From Pseudomonadota bacterium (GTDB lineage: Bacteria > Pseudomonadota > Gammaproteobacteria > Steroidobacterales > Steroidobacteraceae): DNA of 64,000 bases. The DNA is taken from the NCBI GenBank assembly GCA_016720075.1, contig JADJXW010000001.1:62001-126000 (forward strand). Direction: 5' to 3'. The position numbers were made by a program, and so were the translations under genes. Shown piece by piece: positions 50,730-60,364 of this stretch (positions are counted from its first letter, which is position 1; every line of letters begins with the position of its first letter). The notes under the pieces are model-generated. The model was not told the origin of the DNA. It saw only the letters and a list, made by a program, of their open reading frames with translations, and made no database searches.

Positions 50730-52061
50730 CTACAGGATGTAGCGGGACAGATCCTCATCCTTGGCCAGTTCGCCCAGGTGCCGGTCCACATAGGCCGCAT
50801 CCACGGTGATCGTCTGGTCCTTGCTGTCGGTGGCCTCGTACGAGGCAACCTCGAGCAGCCGCTCCATCACGGTGTGCAGCCGGCGCGCGCCGATGTTCTC
50901 GGTGCGCTCATTCACCTGGAAGGCCAGCTCCGCGATGCGCCGCACGCCATCGGGTGCGAATTGCAGCGCCACCGATTCGGTACCCAGCAGCGCGGTGTAC
51001 TGCGTGGTCAGCGAGGCGTCCGGCTCGGTCAGGATACGCACGAAGTCATCGGCGGTCAGCGCCTCGAGCTCCACGCGGATGGGCAGCCGCCCCTGCAGTT
51101 CGGGAATCAGGTCCGACGGCCGGCTCATGTGGAACGCGCCCGAGGCGATGAACAGGATGTGGTCGGTCTTGATGGAACCGTATTTCGTCGAGACGGTGCA
51201 GCCTTCCACCAGCGGCAGCAGGTCGCGCTGCACGCCTTCGCGTGACACATCGGCGCCGACGGCATCCTGCCGGCGCGCGATCTTGTCGATCTCGTCGATG
51301 AACACGATGCCGTTCTGCTCTGCATTGGCCAGCGCCCTGGTGCGGATCTCCTCTTCGTTGATCAGCTTGCCGGCCTCTTCATCCACCAGCAGCTTCTGCG
51401 CGTCGCGCACCTTCATGCGGCGCGCGCGCGTGCGGCCCTGGCCGAGGTTGGCGAACATCTGCGAGAGCTGCTGCTGCATCTCTTCCATGCCGGGCGGCGC
51501 CATGATCTCGACGCCACCCGGCATGGCGGAGATCTCGATCTCGATTTCCTTGTCGTCTAGGCTGCCCTCGCGCAGCATCTTGCGGAAGCGCTGGCGGGTT
51601 TCGCCATCGCGCGCGGTCTGCGGCTCGTCGGTGGAAAATCCCATCGGCGCGCGCGGCCGCGGCAGCAGCGCATCGAGCACGCGCTCTTCCGCGGCATCCT
51701 GCGCGCGCTCGCGCACGCGGGCTTTTTCCTCCTCGCGCGTTTCCTTCACGGCCACCTCGGCCAGGTCCTTGATGATGGAATCCACCTCGCGGCCCACATA
51801 GCCCACCTCGGTGAACTTGGTGGCCTCCACCTTCACGAACGGCGCCTTCGCGAGCCTGGCCAGGCGCCGCGCGATCTCGGTCTTGCCGCAGCCGGTGGGC
51901 CCGATCATCAGGATGTTCTTGGGCGTGATCTCGTGGCGCATCGGCTCATCGATCTGCATGCGGCGCCAGCGGTTGCGCAGCGCGATGGCCACGGCCCGCT
52001 TGGCGTTCTGCTGCCCGACGATGTGCTTGTCGAGTTCGCCGACGATCTCCTTCGGAGTCAT
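50730..52061 (-). CDS. hslU: HslU, ATPase subunit of the HslVU protease
   Basis: 443 residues. ClpX-type AAA+ unfoldase: start MTPKEIVGELDKHIVGQQNAKRAVAIALRNRWRR, Walker A GPTGCGKTEIARRLA, the pore loop GYVGREVDS, Walker B IVFIDEIDKIA, and the C-terminal tail ending DLSRYIL that inserts into HslV. Its ATG overlaps the hslV stop (TAATG). Confidence 0.97.
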   Translation of the reverse strand: MTPKEIVGELDKHIVGQQNAKRAVAIALRNRWRRMQIDEPMRHEITPKNILMIGPTGCGKTEIARRLARLAKAPFVKVEATKFTEVGYVGREVDSIIKDLAEVAVKETREEEKARVRERAQDAAEERVLDALLPRPRAPMGFSTDEPQTARDGETRQRFRKMLREGSLDDKEIEIEISAMPGGVEIMAPPGMEEMQQQLSQMFANLGQGRTRARRMKVRDAQKLLVDEEAGKLINEEEIRTRALANAEQNGIVFIDEIDKIARRQDAVGADVSREGVQRDLLPLVEGCTVSTKYGSIKTDHILFIASGAFHMSRPSDLIPELQGRLPIRVELEALTADDFVRILTEPDASLTTQYTALLGTESVALQFAPDGVRRIAELAFQVNERTENIGARRLHTVMERLLEVASYEATDSKDQTITVDAAYVDRHLGELAKDEDLSRYIL

Positions 52062-52600
52062 TACATCTCCTCGATGGTGATGTTGCGGTTGGTGTAGATG
52101 CAGATGTCGGCGGCGATGCCGAGCGACTTCTCCACGATCTCGCGCGCGCTCATCGGGCTGTTCTCGTACAGCGCGCGCGCGGCGGACTGCGCGAAGGGTC
52201 CGCCGGAGCCGATGGCGGCCAGCGGCTGCTCGGGCTCGATCACATCGCCATTGCCGGAGATCACGTACAGGTTGGCCGTGTCGCCCACCAGCAGCAGCGC
52301 CTCGAGTCGCCGCAGGTAGCGGTCCTGCCGCCAGTCCTTGGCCAGTTCGATCGCCGCGCGCGTGAGGTTGCCGAACTTCTGCAGCTTGCCCTCGAAGCGC
52401 TCGAACAGCGTGAACGCATCGGCGGTGCCGCCGGCGAAGCCGGCCAGCACCTTGCCTTCGTACAGCCGGCGCACCTTGCGGGCATTGCCCTTCATCACGG
52501 TGTTGCCGAGGGTGACCTGGCCGTCGCCGCCCAGGGCGAGCTTGCCGTCGCGCCGTACGGCCAGGATGGTGGTGCTGTGGGGGTCGAATTTGTCGGTCAT
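52061..52600 (-). CDS. hslV: HslV, peptidase subunit of the HslVU protease
   Basis: 179 residues. Proteasome-like Thr peptidase. The mature protein begins at the first Thr of TTILAVRRDGKLALGGDGQVTLG, preceded by a short propeptide MTDKFDPHS, longer than in Escherichia coli and more like the Xanthomonas protein. VMKGNARKVRRLYEGKVLAGFAGGTADAF and GSGGPFAQSAARALYEN are conserved. Confidence 0.97.
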   Translation of the reverse strand: MTDKFDPHSTTILAVRRDGKLALGGDGQVTLGNTVMKGNARKVRRLYEGKVLAGFAGGTADAFTLFERFEGKLQKFGNLTRAAIELAKDWRQDRYLRRLEALLLVGDTANLYVISGNGDVIEPEQPLAAIGSGGPFAQSAARALYENSPMSAREIVEKSLGIAADICIYTNRNITIEEM

Positions 52601-52651
52601 AAGGTGGGTTTCGTGGGGGCGGGCGGGGCGGAGTTCAAGGACAATCCTGTG

Positions 52652-53329
52652 ATGGCGGATCTATCTCGACTGGGAAAGCAGGTCACCGAAGTCGTGGCGG
52701 CCCTGGGCAGCCAGGGCGTGCCCTTTGCCGTCATTGGCGGCCTGGCGCTGAGTGCCCATGGCGTCATTCGGGCGACCGCCGATGTCGACCTGCTGGCGCC
52801 CGCTGACCGGGCCGGGCAGATCGATGCCATCGCCGCGAAGCTGGGCTACCGGTGCCTGCATCGCAGTGCGGATGCCGCCAACTATGTCCGCATCGACGAG
52901 CGCCTGGACCTGCTGTTGGCGAGCAGGCCCGGGGCCGTGAGACTCCTCGGAGCCGCGCTGCCCAGAACCACACTGTATGGAGAAATGCCGGTGGTCAGCG
53001 CCGAGGGTCTCATCGGGTTCAAACTGCAGGCTTGGGTGAATGATCGCCGGCGCGGACAGGACATCCAGGACATTCGCAAGCTGTTGAGCGCCAATCGCGA
53101 CGCACTGAACCTCGGTGAGATCAGGGAATACTTTCGCCTGTTCGAGCGTGAGGCGCTGCTGGAGCAACTGCTTTCCGACCTGGCCGCGGACGGCGTGCAG
53201 GAACCGCCGGCCGTCTACGACGATCCCTATGTCCGCTTCGACGATCTGATGTGCGTGGTCGAGCAGCTCTGCCCGGTCTGGCCGGAAAAGCCCCTCTGGC
53301 CGGGGCCAGGCGCCCGCTTCCTGTTATGA
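52652..53329 (+). CDS. Nucleotidyltransferase-fold protein (AbiEii/MNT-like)
   Basis: 225 residues. The GGLALSAHGVIRATADVDLLAP segment is the nucleotidyltransferase 'GG...hG..R.T.DvD' pattern found in AbiEii and related proteins, and RRRGQDIQDIRKLL is a typical helix afterwards. The ATG at MADLSRLGKQV was chosen since it follows a short untranslated gap from hslV. Such proteins can be toxins or simple nucleotidyltransferases. No partner antitoxin gene is next to it. Confidence 0.75.
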   Translation: MADLSRLGKQVTEVVAALGSQGVPFAVIGGLALSAHGVIRATADVDLLAPADRAGQIDAIAAKLGYRCLHRSADAANYVRIDERLDLLLASRPGAVRLLGAALPRTTLYGEMPVVSAEGLIGFKLQAWVNDRRRGQDIQDIRKLLSANRDALNLGEIREYFRLFEREALLEQLLSDLAADGVQEPPAVYDDPYVRFDDLMCVVEQLCPVWPEKPLWPGPGARFLL

Positions 53330-53965
53330 CGCCCGCTTCGACCGGCAGGCGAGGTCAATTCCCTGCCCGATGGGCAGCAGCACGGCCTCCATCTCGGGCT
53401 TGGCGCGCACCGCCGCGCGATAGGCCGCGCCCTCGGGTCGGTTGAATTCCGGATACAGCATGTTGTCGGCCACGATAAGGCCGTTGTTCGCGAGCTTCGG
53501 ATAAAACACATCCAGGCACGGGATGTACATGTCCTTCCACAGGTCCAGCAGCACGAACTCGATGGGGCCGGGCTGGTCGGCCAGCAGCTTCACCGCGTCG
53601 CCCAGGCACCACTGCACATGCGGTGCGAGCTCCGCCGCCGCGATGCGCTCGCGCGCATGCTGCTGCTTGTCCGGATGGATCTCGTAGCTGAATAGCTTGC
53701 CGCCGGTGCGGCGCGCGGCCTCGGCCAGGTACAGCGTCGAATATCCATAGGAGCTGCCCAGCTCCACGATCACCTTCGCGTTGCGCGCCACGATCAGGTC
53801 GACGCACAGCTGCGCGATGTCCTCTCCCACCGGCAGCAGCAGCGTGTCGCGCACCTTCATCATGTCGGTCTTCACGGTCAGCGACTTCTGGTACGCCTCT
53901 TCGCCGGCGAGCCGTTCGCGGTATTCCTGCAGCACGCGCCTGAAGGCCGGTGAGGTGTTTTCCAT
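53324..53965 (-). CDS. Class I SAM-dependent methyltransferase (O-methyltransferase-like)
   Basis: 213 residues. SAM motif VIVELGSSYGYSTLYLAEAA, then the KLFSYEIHPDKQQHARERI strand and FVLLDLWKDMYIPCLDVFYPKL with NNGLIVADNML. It resembles caffeoyl-CoA O-methyltransferase-like enzymes. The substrate is unknown. It overlaps the convergent nucleotidyltransferase by six bases and is followed upstream by xerC in the same orientation. Confidence 0.85.
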   Translation of the reverse strand: MENTSPAFRRVLQEYRERLAGEEAYQKSLTVKTDMMKVRDTLLLPVGEDIAQLCVDLIVARNAKVIVELGSSYGYSTLYLAEAARRTGGKLFSYEIHPDKQQHARERIAAAELAPHVQWCLGDAVKLLADQPGPIEFVLLDLWKDMYIPCLDVFYPKLANNGLIVADNMLYPEFNRPEGAAYRAAVRAKPEMEAVLLPIGQGIDLACRSKRAS

Positions 53966-53971
53966 TTGTTC

Positions 53972-54889
53972 TTATTCCTTGTCGTTGGCGCGGCGGCGCC
54001 GCGCGCGCGGGTGCGCCTGGTCATATACGCCGGCCAGGTGCTGGAAGTCGAGATGCGTGTACACCTGCGTGGTGCTGATGTCCGCATGGCCCAGCAGTTC
54101 CTGCACGCCGCGCAGGTCGTGGCTGGATTCCAGCAAGTGCGTGGCGAAGGAATGCCGGAACAGGTGCGGATGCAGCTTGGCCGGCAGGCCCTGTCGCAGC
54201 CCCAGCCGGGCCAGCCGCAGCTGGATGTTCCGGGCGCCCAGCCGTCGGCCGTTGCGGCCCACGAACACGGCCAGTTCATCGGGTTTGGCCACGCCCGCGC
54301 GCTCGCTGATCCACGCGCGCAGCGCCGTCACGGCCTTGGCGCCCACCGGCACGATGCGCGTCTTGCGGCCCTTGCCGGTCACGCGCACGGTGCGGTCGGC
54401 CAGATCCAGCGCCGGCAGATCAAGGCTCACGAGCTCTGCAAGGCGCAGCCCGCTGGAATACAGCAGCTCCATGATGGCCCGGTCGCGCAGGCCCAGCGCC
54501 CCGTCGGCCGGGGACTCGAGCAGCTGCGTCATCTGGTCGGCATCCAGCGCGCGCGGCAGGCGCTTGGGGGATTTGGGCGCGCGCACGTCTTCGCCGGGAT
54601 TGATCTTCGCCACGCCCTCGCGCTGCAGGTAGCGGAAGAACGAACGCAGCGCCGACAGGCGTCGCTGGATGCTGCGCGGGCCCAGGCCGCCCGCGTGCGA
54701 GCGCGCGGCAAAGGCGCGCACATGGCCCTGGTCGAGCTGGTTCCAGTCAGTGAAGCCCTGTTTGTCGCACCAGGCGGCCAGCGCGCGCAGGTCGCGCCCG
54801 TAGTTCGACGCCGTGTGCGCCGAGAGATTGCGCTCGAGGCCGAGCTGCCGCAGGAAGTCCGCGATGGACTGGGCAGCCTCGGGGCTCAT
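53972..54889 (-). CDS. xerC: Site-specific tyrosine recombinase XerC
   Basis: 305 residues. Catalytic set: Arg in LLYSSGLRLAELV, Lys in GKGRKTRIVPV, His-x-x-Arg in LFRHSFATHLLESS, His in LLGHADISTT and Tyr in VYTHLDFQHLAGVYDQAHPRA, which is the XerC C-terminal motif. It resolves chromosome dimers with XerD. In order dapF-DUF484-xerC as in most gammaproteobacteria; the ATG follows the DUF484 stop by one base. Confidence 0.96.
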   Translation of the reverse strand: MSPEAAQSIADFLRQLGLERNLSAHTASNYGRDLRALAAWCDKQGFTDWNQLDQGHVRAFAARSHAGGLGPRSIQRRLSALRSFFRYLQREGVAKINPGEDVRAPKSPKRLPRALDADQMTQLLESPADGALGLRDRAIMELLYSSGLRLAELVSLDLPALDLADRTVRVTGKGRKTRIVPVGAKAVTALRAWISERAGVAKPDELAVFVGRNGRRLGARNIQLRLARLGLRQGLPAKLHPHLFRHSFATHLLESSHDLRGVQELLGHADISTTQVYTHLDFQHLAGVYDQAHPRARRRRANDKE

Positions 54890-55585
54890 TTAATCCCGCG
54901 CCAGCGCGTCGCTGATCAGCTCGCCCAGCAGCTGCAGGAAATCCGTGCTCATGCCGGGGTGAAAGCGCTCGCGGTTCACGCTCCCCAGCACCAGCAGGCC
55001 GGCCGAAGCGTCGGCGCCGGCCAGCGGCACCAGCGCCACCGAACCGATGCTGGCGCTGTCGGGTCCGAAGATGAATTCGCGCTGCGAGTCGCGGATCTGG
55101 CCGCAGCGCGGCCGGCCCGTGGCCAGCAGGTTCTCGAAGCCGTTGAGGTTGCTGTCGTCGGCGCTGACATGGCGCACGAAGCGCAGGTCCGCAGCCGACT
55201 CCGCGTTGCCCTTGAACAGCAGCAGCACGGTATGCCCGGTGTCGAAGTCCTCGCGAAAGCCCCGTTCGATCTGCGCCAGCACGGCGCGGCGCGTGGGGGC
55301 GCGGATCAGCCGGCGCGCGAACTGGTGGATCTTCGCCGCGAGCTGTTCGTTGGAGCGCGCGATGGTGACCAGCTCCGCCAGCCGCGACTCGGCGGTCTGG
55401 TTCTTCTCGCGCAGCACCTCGACCTGGCGTTCGATGAGGGACACCGCCACGCCCGTGGAATGCGGCAGCCGCAGGGCTGCGAGCAGGTCGCCATTGCGGC
55501 GGAAGAACTCCGGGTTGGCCTTCAGCCACTCGGCGATTTCTTCATCGCCCAGCGGGGGCTGCTTGAGCGCGGTCGAGGTGGTCAT
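54890..55585 (-). CDS. DUF484 family protein
   Basis: 231 residues. The N-terminal helical segment EEIAEWLKANPEFFRRNGDLLAAL, SLIERQVEVLREKN, and the GAF-like domain with LVPLAGADASAGLLVLGS are typical of DUF484. It lies between dapF and xerC as in other gammaproteobacteria. Function not established. Confidence 0.9.
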   Translation of the reverse strand: MTTSTALKQPPLGDEEIAEWLKANPEFFRRNGDLLAALRLPHSTGVAVSLIERQVEVLREKNQTAESRLAELVTIARSNEQLAAKIHQFARRLIRAPTRRAVLAQIERGFREDFDTGHTVLLLFKGNAESAADLRFVRHVSADDSNLNGFENLLATGRPRCGQIRDSQREFIFGPDSASIGSVALVPLAGADASAGLLVLGSVNRERFHPGMSTDFLQLLGELISDALARD

Positions 55586-55610
55586 GGATGCGTGTGCTCC
55601 GTTGCGTTCA

Positions 55611-56447
55611 TCACAATTCAAACTGGCCGGTGAAAGATACTTCAGCCGGACCCTCGAGCCAAAGCCGGCTGCCCGGGCCCTCCCAGCTCACGAACAGCGT
55701 GCCGCCCGGCAGATCCACCTGCACGCGCCGGCCCAGCAGGCCGTCGCGGATGCCGGTGGCCACGGCGGCGCAGGCGCCGGTGCCGCAGGCCTGGGTCTCG
55801 CCCACGCCGCGCTCGAACACGCGCAGCCGTACATGCGAGTCATTGATGATCTGCCGGAAGCCCACGTTCACGCGGCGCGTGAAGCGCGGATGCGATTCCA
55901 GCGCGGCGCCCAGCGTGGAAACCTGCGCGGTGGCCGTGTCGGGCACTTCGATCACCGCATGCGGATTGCCCATCGAGGCGATGGCGAACTGAACCGCCTG
56001 GCCCTGCACGTCGATCGAATAGTGCGGGCCGGGCTGGCCGGCCGCCTCGAAGGCCACCGCCTGCGGCGTGAAGCGGGGCTCGCCCATGTCCACGGACACG
56101 ATGCCCGGCGTTCCCAGGCGCGCCTTGATGTGACCGGCGGGGCTGTCGAGCAGCAGCTGCCCATCGCGCGCCTTGCCGCGCAGCCGCAGCAGTTCGGCCA
56201 GGCACCGCACGCCATTGCCGCACTGTTCGACTTCCTGTCCGTCGGCGTTGTAGATGCGGTAGAAGGCCAGCGTCTGGCCGTCGCGGGGCGGCTCGAGCAC
56301 CAGCGCCTGGTCGAAGCCGATGCCGCGATGCCGGTCGGAAAGGGCGCGCCACTGCTCGCGGGTCAGCGACAGGCCATCGCGCGCCGGGGAGTCGAGCACG
56401 ATGAAATCGTTGCCCAGCCCGTGCATCTTGATGAACTCATGGCGCAT
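55611..56447 (-). CDS. dapF: Diaminopimelate epimerase
   Basis: 278 residues. The two catalytic cysteines lie in EQCGNGVRC and ETQACGTGACAA, and KMHGLGNDFIVLD begins the protein. Interconverts LL- and meso-diaminopimelate for lysine and cell-wall synthesis. First gene of dapF-DUF484-xerC. Confidence 0.97.
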   Translation of the reverse strand: MRHEFIKMHGLGNDFIVLDSPARDGLSLTREQWRALSDRHRGIGFDQALVLEPPRDGQTLAFYRIYNADGQEVEQCGNGVRCLAELLRLRGKARDGQLLLDSPAGHIKARLGTPGIVSVDMGEPRFTPQAVAFEAAGQPGPHYSIDVQGQAVQFAIASMGNPHAVIEVPDTATAQVSTLGAALESHPRFTRRVNVGFRQIINDSHVRLRVFERGVGETQACGTGACAAVATGIRDGLLGRRVQVDLPGGTLFVSWEGPGSRLWLEGPAEVSFTGQFEL

Positions 56448-56486
56448 GGCGGCAATGATACCCGCCCGCCGCCCCGAACGAGGGCT

Positions 56487-57217
56487 TCAGCCGGGTATCT
56501 GGAAATGCGCCTTGAGCTCGGAGGCCAGCCGGCGGCTCACGGGCATGCGCTCTTCGCGGCCGCGCAGGCGTATCTGGTGCTGGCCTTCGGCGGTGCGCTC
56601 GATGGCCTCGATGTAATCCCGGTTCACCAGCGCGCTGCGGTGCACGCGCACGAAGCGGTTGCCGAACTCGGTCTCGAGGGTGCGCAGCGAATCATCGATC
56701 AGGTCTTCGCCGCCGGTGTGCCGCACCGTGGTGTATTTCTGCTCGGCGAGCAGGCAGATCACGTCCTCGATCTTCAGCAGGCGCAGCCCGTCGCGCTGGC
56801 GCACGGCCAGGTGCGTGCGGGTGTTGGTGGCGGCGATGGCCCCAGCTGGGGTCGCGTGAGCTGGCGGGCGCGCTCGGTGGCCGCGGCCAGTTTCTCGCGG
56901 CGCACGGGCTTCAGCAGGTAGCCCACCGCCTCGGCCTCGAAGGCGGCCATGGCGTGCTCGTCGTAGGCCGTGGTGAAGATCACCGCCGGCGGGTCATCGA
57001 GCGTGCCCAGGTGCCGCGCCAGTTCCACGCCCGACATGCCGGGCATGCGCACATCCAGATACAGCAGGTCGGGGTCGAGCTTCGGCAGCAGGGCCAGGGC
57101 CTCGCCGGCGTTCTTCGCCTCGCCCACCACCTCCACCTGGTCCAGCTCCTTCAGCAGCGCCGACAGGCGCACGCGGGCCAGTTCCTCGTCATCCACCACG
57201 ATCGCGCGCAGCTTCAC
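56487..57217 (-). CDS. LytTR-type response regulator, AlgR-like, with one apparent frameshift
   Basis: About 243 residues after correction. The receiver has VDDEELARVRL, LYLDVRMPGMSG with the phospho-Asp and the Lys of LLKPVRREKL. The linker ATNTRTHLAVRQRDGLRLLK leads into a LytTR DNA-binding domain (YTTVRHTGGEDLIDDSL, RFVRVHRSALVNRDYIEAIE). Near 56842 the frame is broken by one missing base in a run of four C (on the plus strand); adding it restores LGAIAATN continuity. The GTG start overlaps the kinase stop. Paired with the upstream LytS-like kinase. Confidence 0.85.
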
Positions 57218-58278
57218 GAGGCCATCTCCGGCGGCGTGAGCAGGGCAGGGAAGCGCAGCTCCACGACGAACTCGTCGCCCTCGCGGCCGGAGCGCGTCTG
57301 GGCGCCGGCGCCGAAGATCAGTTGCAGGCGCTCGCGGATGTTGTCGAGCGCGATGCCATGGCCGCCGCGACCCGGCGCCCCGTCGAGCGGCAGCGGATTG
57401 CGCACGCGCAGCACGATCACCCCATCGGCCTCGGTGCCCTCGACCGTCACCGTGCCGCCGCCTTCCATGTTCTCCACGCCATGGCCGATGGCGTTCTCCA
57501 GCAGCGGCTGCACGGTGAGCGCCGGCACCAGCGCCAGCATGGGTAGTTCCTTCACTTCCCAGCGCACCTTCAGCCGTTCGCCCATGCGCAGCTGCTCGAT
57601 GCGCTGGTAGATGCGCGCGGCCTCCAGCTCTTCCTTCAGCGTGATCAGGCTGCGCTTCTCGTTGAGGTTGGCGCGGAACAGGTCTGCCAGGTCCTGCACG
57701 GCTTCCTCGGCGCGCGACGGATCGCTGCGCGTGAGCGAGGCGATGGTGTTCATGCTGTTGTAGAGGAAATGCGGCCGGATGCGCGCCTGCAGCGCGTTCA
57801 CGCGCGCGCGGGCCTGGCTCTCCACGTTCAGTCGCCACTGCTGCGCCACGTAGAAATAGCGCAGCGCGAGGGAGGTTACGATCAGGCCCATCAGCACATT
57901 GCGCAGCACGAACAGCAGGTGATGCCCGGGCGGCAGGCCCCACAGGTTCTCGGGATTCAGCTTCGGGCTCGCCAGCACCCAGTACGCGGCCTCCGACAGC
58001 ACGGCGATGAGCACGGCCAGCACGCTGAGCACCACCGCGGAGCCCCGGGCCACGCTCTGCGTGGCGATATGGCCGCGCAGCCGGCACAGCAGCGCAGCGC
58101 CGGCCAGGCCCACCCAGACCAGGAACATCAGCCCGTGCGCGAGCTCGGTGAGGAACAGGCCATCGAAGCCGGCGCTGGACAGGGCGAGCAGCATGGCGGT
58201 GAGCGAGACGATGACAAGCACCGCGAGCAATGCACGCGGCGTGCAGAAATCAGGCAGCTGCAGGCGGACGGGGGACAC
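57214..58278 (-). CDS. Sensor histidine kinase, LytS/AlgZ-like
   Basis: 354 residues. Four N-terminal membrane segments, then the atypical HPK7 H-box RIRPHFLYNSMNTIASL, an N-box LVPALTVQPLLENAIGHGVE and a G-box GGHGIALDNIRERL. Missing the usual D-box, as in AlgZ/FimS kinases. Its stop overlaps the response regulator GTG. In Pseudomonas, AlgZ/AlgR regulate pili and alginate; the target here is unknown. Confidence 0.88.
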   Translation of the reverse strand: MSPVRLQLPDFCTPRALLAVLVIVSLTAMLLALSSAGFDGLFLTELAHGLMFLVWVGLAGAALLCRLRGHIATQSVARGSAVVLSVLAVLIAVLSEAAYWVLASPKLNPENLWGLPPGHHLLFVLRNVLMGLIVTSLALRYFYVAQQWRLNVESQARARVNALQARIRPHFLYNSMNTIASLTRSDPSRAEEAVQDLADLFRANLNEKRSLITLKEELEAARIYQRIEQLRMGERLKVRWEVKELPMLALVPALTVQPLLENAIGHGVENMEGGGTVTVEGTEADGVIVLRVRNPLPLDGAPGRGGHGIALDNIRERLQLIFGAGAQTRSGREGDEFVVELRFPALLTPPEMAS

Positions 58279-58307
58279 CGGCCTTGCGCCTGGCGTCGCT
58301 GGGGAAG

Positions 58308-58763
58308 TTACGGCGAAGGGCCGCAGGCGATGTCGCGGGTGCTGCGCGCTTCAAGGCGCGCGGCATCGATCTCGGCACTGCTCAGGAAAACGCGATTGCC
58401 CTTGTCGTCTTCCTTGTACAGGCGACGGGCGGTAATGGCGCTCTGGTAGGCCTCGGTGGCCTTCTTGCACTGTTCGTTCTTGGCGGTGGCCGCTTCCTGG
58501 CGGACCTGCTGCGTCACCTCGCGGCTGAGCGGCGGCACGCCATTGTCGGTCGGGGCGGCGGGCGCGGGCGAGTTGCTCGGGCTGGGGCTGTTCGAGCTGC
58601 TGGAGCGGTTGCCCGCCTTCTTCACCAGTTCGGCGCCTGGCTGGGGCTGGTCGGAGTAGTGCCACAGGCCGTTGGCGTCTTTCCAGCGATAGACCTCACC
58701 CTCGGCCATGACGGCGGGGGCGACGAGGCAGGCGGCAATGGCGAGGCAGAGGATCTTGCGCAT
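58308..58763 (-). CDS. DUF4124 domain periplasmic protein
   Basis: 151 residues. Signal peptide MRKILCLAIAACLVAPAVMA followed by the DUF4124 repeat VYRWKDANGLWHYSDQPQPGA, a Ser/Pro/Asn-rich linker, and a helical segment. DUF4124 is a small beta-rich envelope domain. It is downstream of the kinase in the opposite direction of reading order and might be cotranscribed with it, but the 30-bp gap is inconclusive. Confidence 0.85.
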   Translation of the reverse strand: MRKILCLAIAACLVAPAVMAEGEVYRWKDANGLWHYSDQPQPGAELVKKAGNRSSSSNSPSPSNSPAPAAPTDNGVPPLSREVTQQVRQEAATAKNEQCKKATEAYQSAITARRLYKEDDKGNRVFLSSAEIDAARLEARSTRDIACGPSP

Positions 58764-58837
58764 GGTGTTCTCCGGCCGAAGTATGGCGGCAGGGCCGGCG
58801 CCCTCCCGTGACCTTCATCACAGGAGCGAGTCTCCAC

Positions 58838-58875
58838 AAAAGAAAAGGCCCCGACAACCAGTGGCTGCCGGGGCC
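58838..58875 (-). terminator. Terminator after amtB
   Basis: On the minus strand GGCCCCGGCAgCCACTGGTTGTCGGGGCC forms a stem of about eight to ten pairs, followed by TTTTCTTTT. About 40 bp after the amtB stop. Confidence 0.82.
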
Positions 58876-58916
58876 TCGGGAGCGCCCCCGCGAGGGGGGC
58901 GTCCGCTTGTCATCGA

Positions 58917-60344
58917 TCAGTCGTAGGCACGCTCACCGTGCAGCGTGGTGTCCAGACCCTCGCGCTCCACGTCGTCCGAGACGCGCAGCCCGATCGTCCA
59001 GTCAACCAGCTTGTAGGCGATCAGCGCGACCACACCGGACCAGACCAGCGTGGTGCCGACGCCCCACAGCTGGGCGATGAGGGCCTTGCCCATGCCGGGG
59101 TAGCTGCCCGTGTCGGTCACGTAGTCCCACACGCCGTAGCCGCCCAGCGCCGGGTCGTTGAACACGCCCGTCAGCAGGGCGCCCAGGATGCCGCCGACGC
59201 AGTGCACGCCGAAGACGTCCAGCGAGTCGTCGTAACCCAGCGCGCTCTTGAGCTTCACCACCGCGAAGAGGCAGACCACACCGGCGATCAGGCCCAGCAC
59301 GATGGAGGCCATCGGTCCGATCCAGCCGCAGGCGGGGGTGATGGCCACGAGGCCGGCGATGGCGCCCGAGGCCGCGCCCAGCATCGTGGGCTTGCCCTTG
59401 AGGATCCACTCCATGGCCAGCCAGCTCAGCGTGGCAGCAGCAGTGGCCAGCAGCGTGTTGGCGAACACCAGGCCCGCGAAGCCCGAGGCTTCCAGGTTCG
59501 AGCCGACGTTGAAGCCGAACCAGCCCACCCACAGCAGCGAGGCGCCGATCATCATGAAGGGCACGTTGTGCGGCGGCATGGCAACCTTGCCGTAGCCACT
59601 GCGCTTGCCCACCACGAGGCAGCCCACCAGGCCCGCGATGCCGGCGTTGATGTGCACCACCGTGCCGCCCGCGAAGTCCAGTGCGCCCTTCTGGAAGATG
59701 AAGCCAGCCGTCGCCGTGGCCGCGGCACCGCCGTCGGTGGCGCCCGTGTAGGCATCAGGACCCGCCCACCACCAGACCATGTGCGCGATCGGCAGGTAGC
59801 TGAACGTGAACCACAACACCATGAAGGCCAGCATCGCGGTGAACTTCACGCGTTCGGCGAAGGCGCCCACGATCAGGCAGGGCGTGATCGCGGCGAAGGT
59901 CGCCTGGAAGCAGAAGTACACGAACTCGGGGATGTAGACCCCCTTGCTGAACGTGGCGGCCACCGTCGAGTAGTTCTGTGCGTCCATTCCGCTCATGAAC
60001 AAACGGTCGAACCCGCCGAAGAACGGCGTGCTGCCCTGCGTGAAGGCGATGCTGTAGCCGTAGATGGCCCAGAGCACCAGCAGCAGCGAGAACGTGACGA
60101 ACACCTGCATCAGCACCGACAGCATGTTCTTGCTGCGGACCATGCCGCCGTAGAACAGCGCAAGGCCGGGGATCGTCATCAGGATCACCAGCACGGTGGA
60201 GGTCATCATCCACGACGTGTCGCCCTTGTCGGGCGTCGGTGGGGCATCAGCCGCTCCTGCGAGCGCTGGCAGCAATGCCAGCGAGGTCAGAAGTGCTCTT
60301 CGCGCCCACGGCGAGGATTCTATCGAGGCGAGATCAATGCGCAT
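58917..60344 (-). CDS. amtB: Ammonium transporter AmtB
   Basis: 475 residues including a cleavable signal sequence. Eleven helices; the twin pore histidines are in DFAGGTVVHINAG and DVFGVHCVGG, and the Phe gate segments are conserved. Moves ammonium across the inner membrane. It follows the PII gene in the same orientation, separated by 20 bp, in the standard glnK-amtB order. Family regulation by GlnK needs the T-loop, which is lacking in this GlnK. Confidence 0.95.
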   Translation of the reverse strand: MRIDLASIESSPWARRALLTSLALLPALAGAADAPPTPDKGDTSWMMTSTVLVILMTIPGLALFYGGMVRSKNMLSVLMQVFVTFSLLLVLWAIYGYSIAFTQGSTPFFGGFDRLFMSGMDAQNYSTVAATFSKGVYIPEFVYFCFQATFAAITPCLIVGAFAERVKFTAMLAFMVLWFTFSYLPIAHMVWWWAGPDAYTGATDGGAAATATAGFIFQKGALDFAGGTVVHINAGIAGLVGCLVVGKRSGYGKVAMPPHNVPFMMIGASLLWVGWFGFNVGSNLEASGFAGLVFANTLLATAAATLSWLAMEWILKGKPTMLGAASGAIAGLVAITPACGWIGPMASIVLGLIAGVVCLFAVVKLKSALGYDDSLDVFGVHCVGGILGALLTGVFNDPALGGYGVWDYVTDTGSYPGMGKALIAQLWGVGTTLVWSGVVALIAYKLVDWTIGLRVSDDVEREGLDTTLHGERAYD

Positions 60345-60364
60345 GTTGCGACTCCCAGCTTTTC

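Noticed and set aside
53966..56921. Long plus-strand frames opposite xerC, DUF484 and dapF
   Set aside because: Shadows of conserved minus-strand genes; no recognisable protein features.
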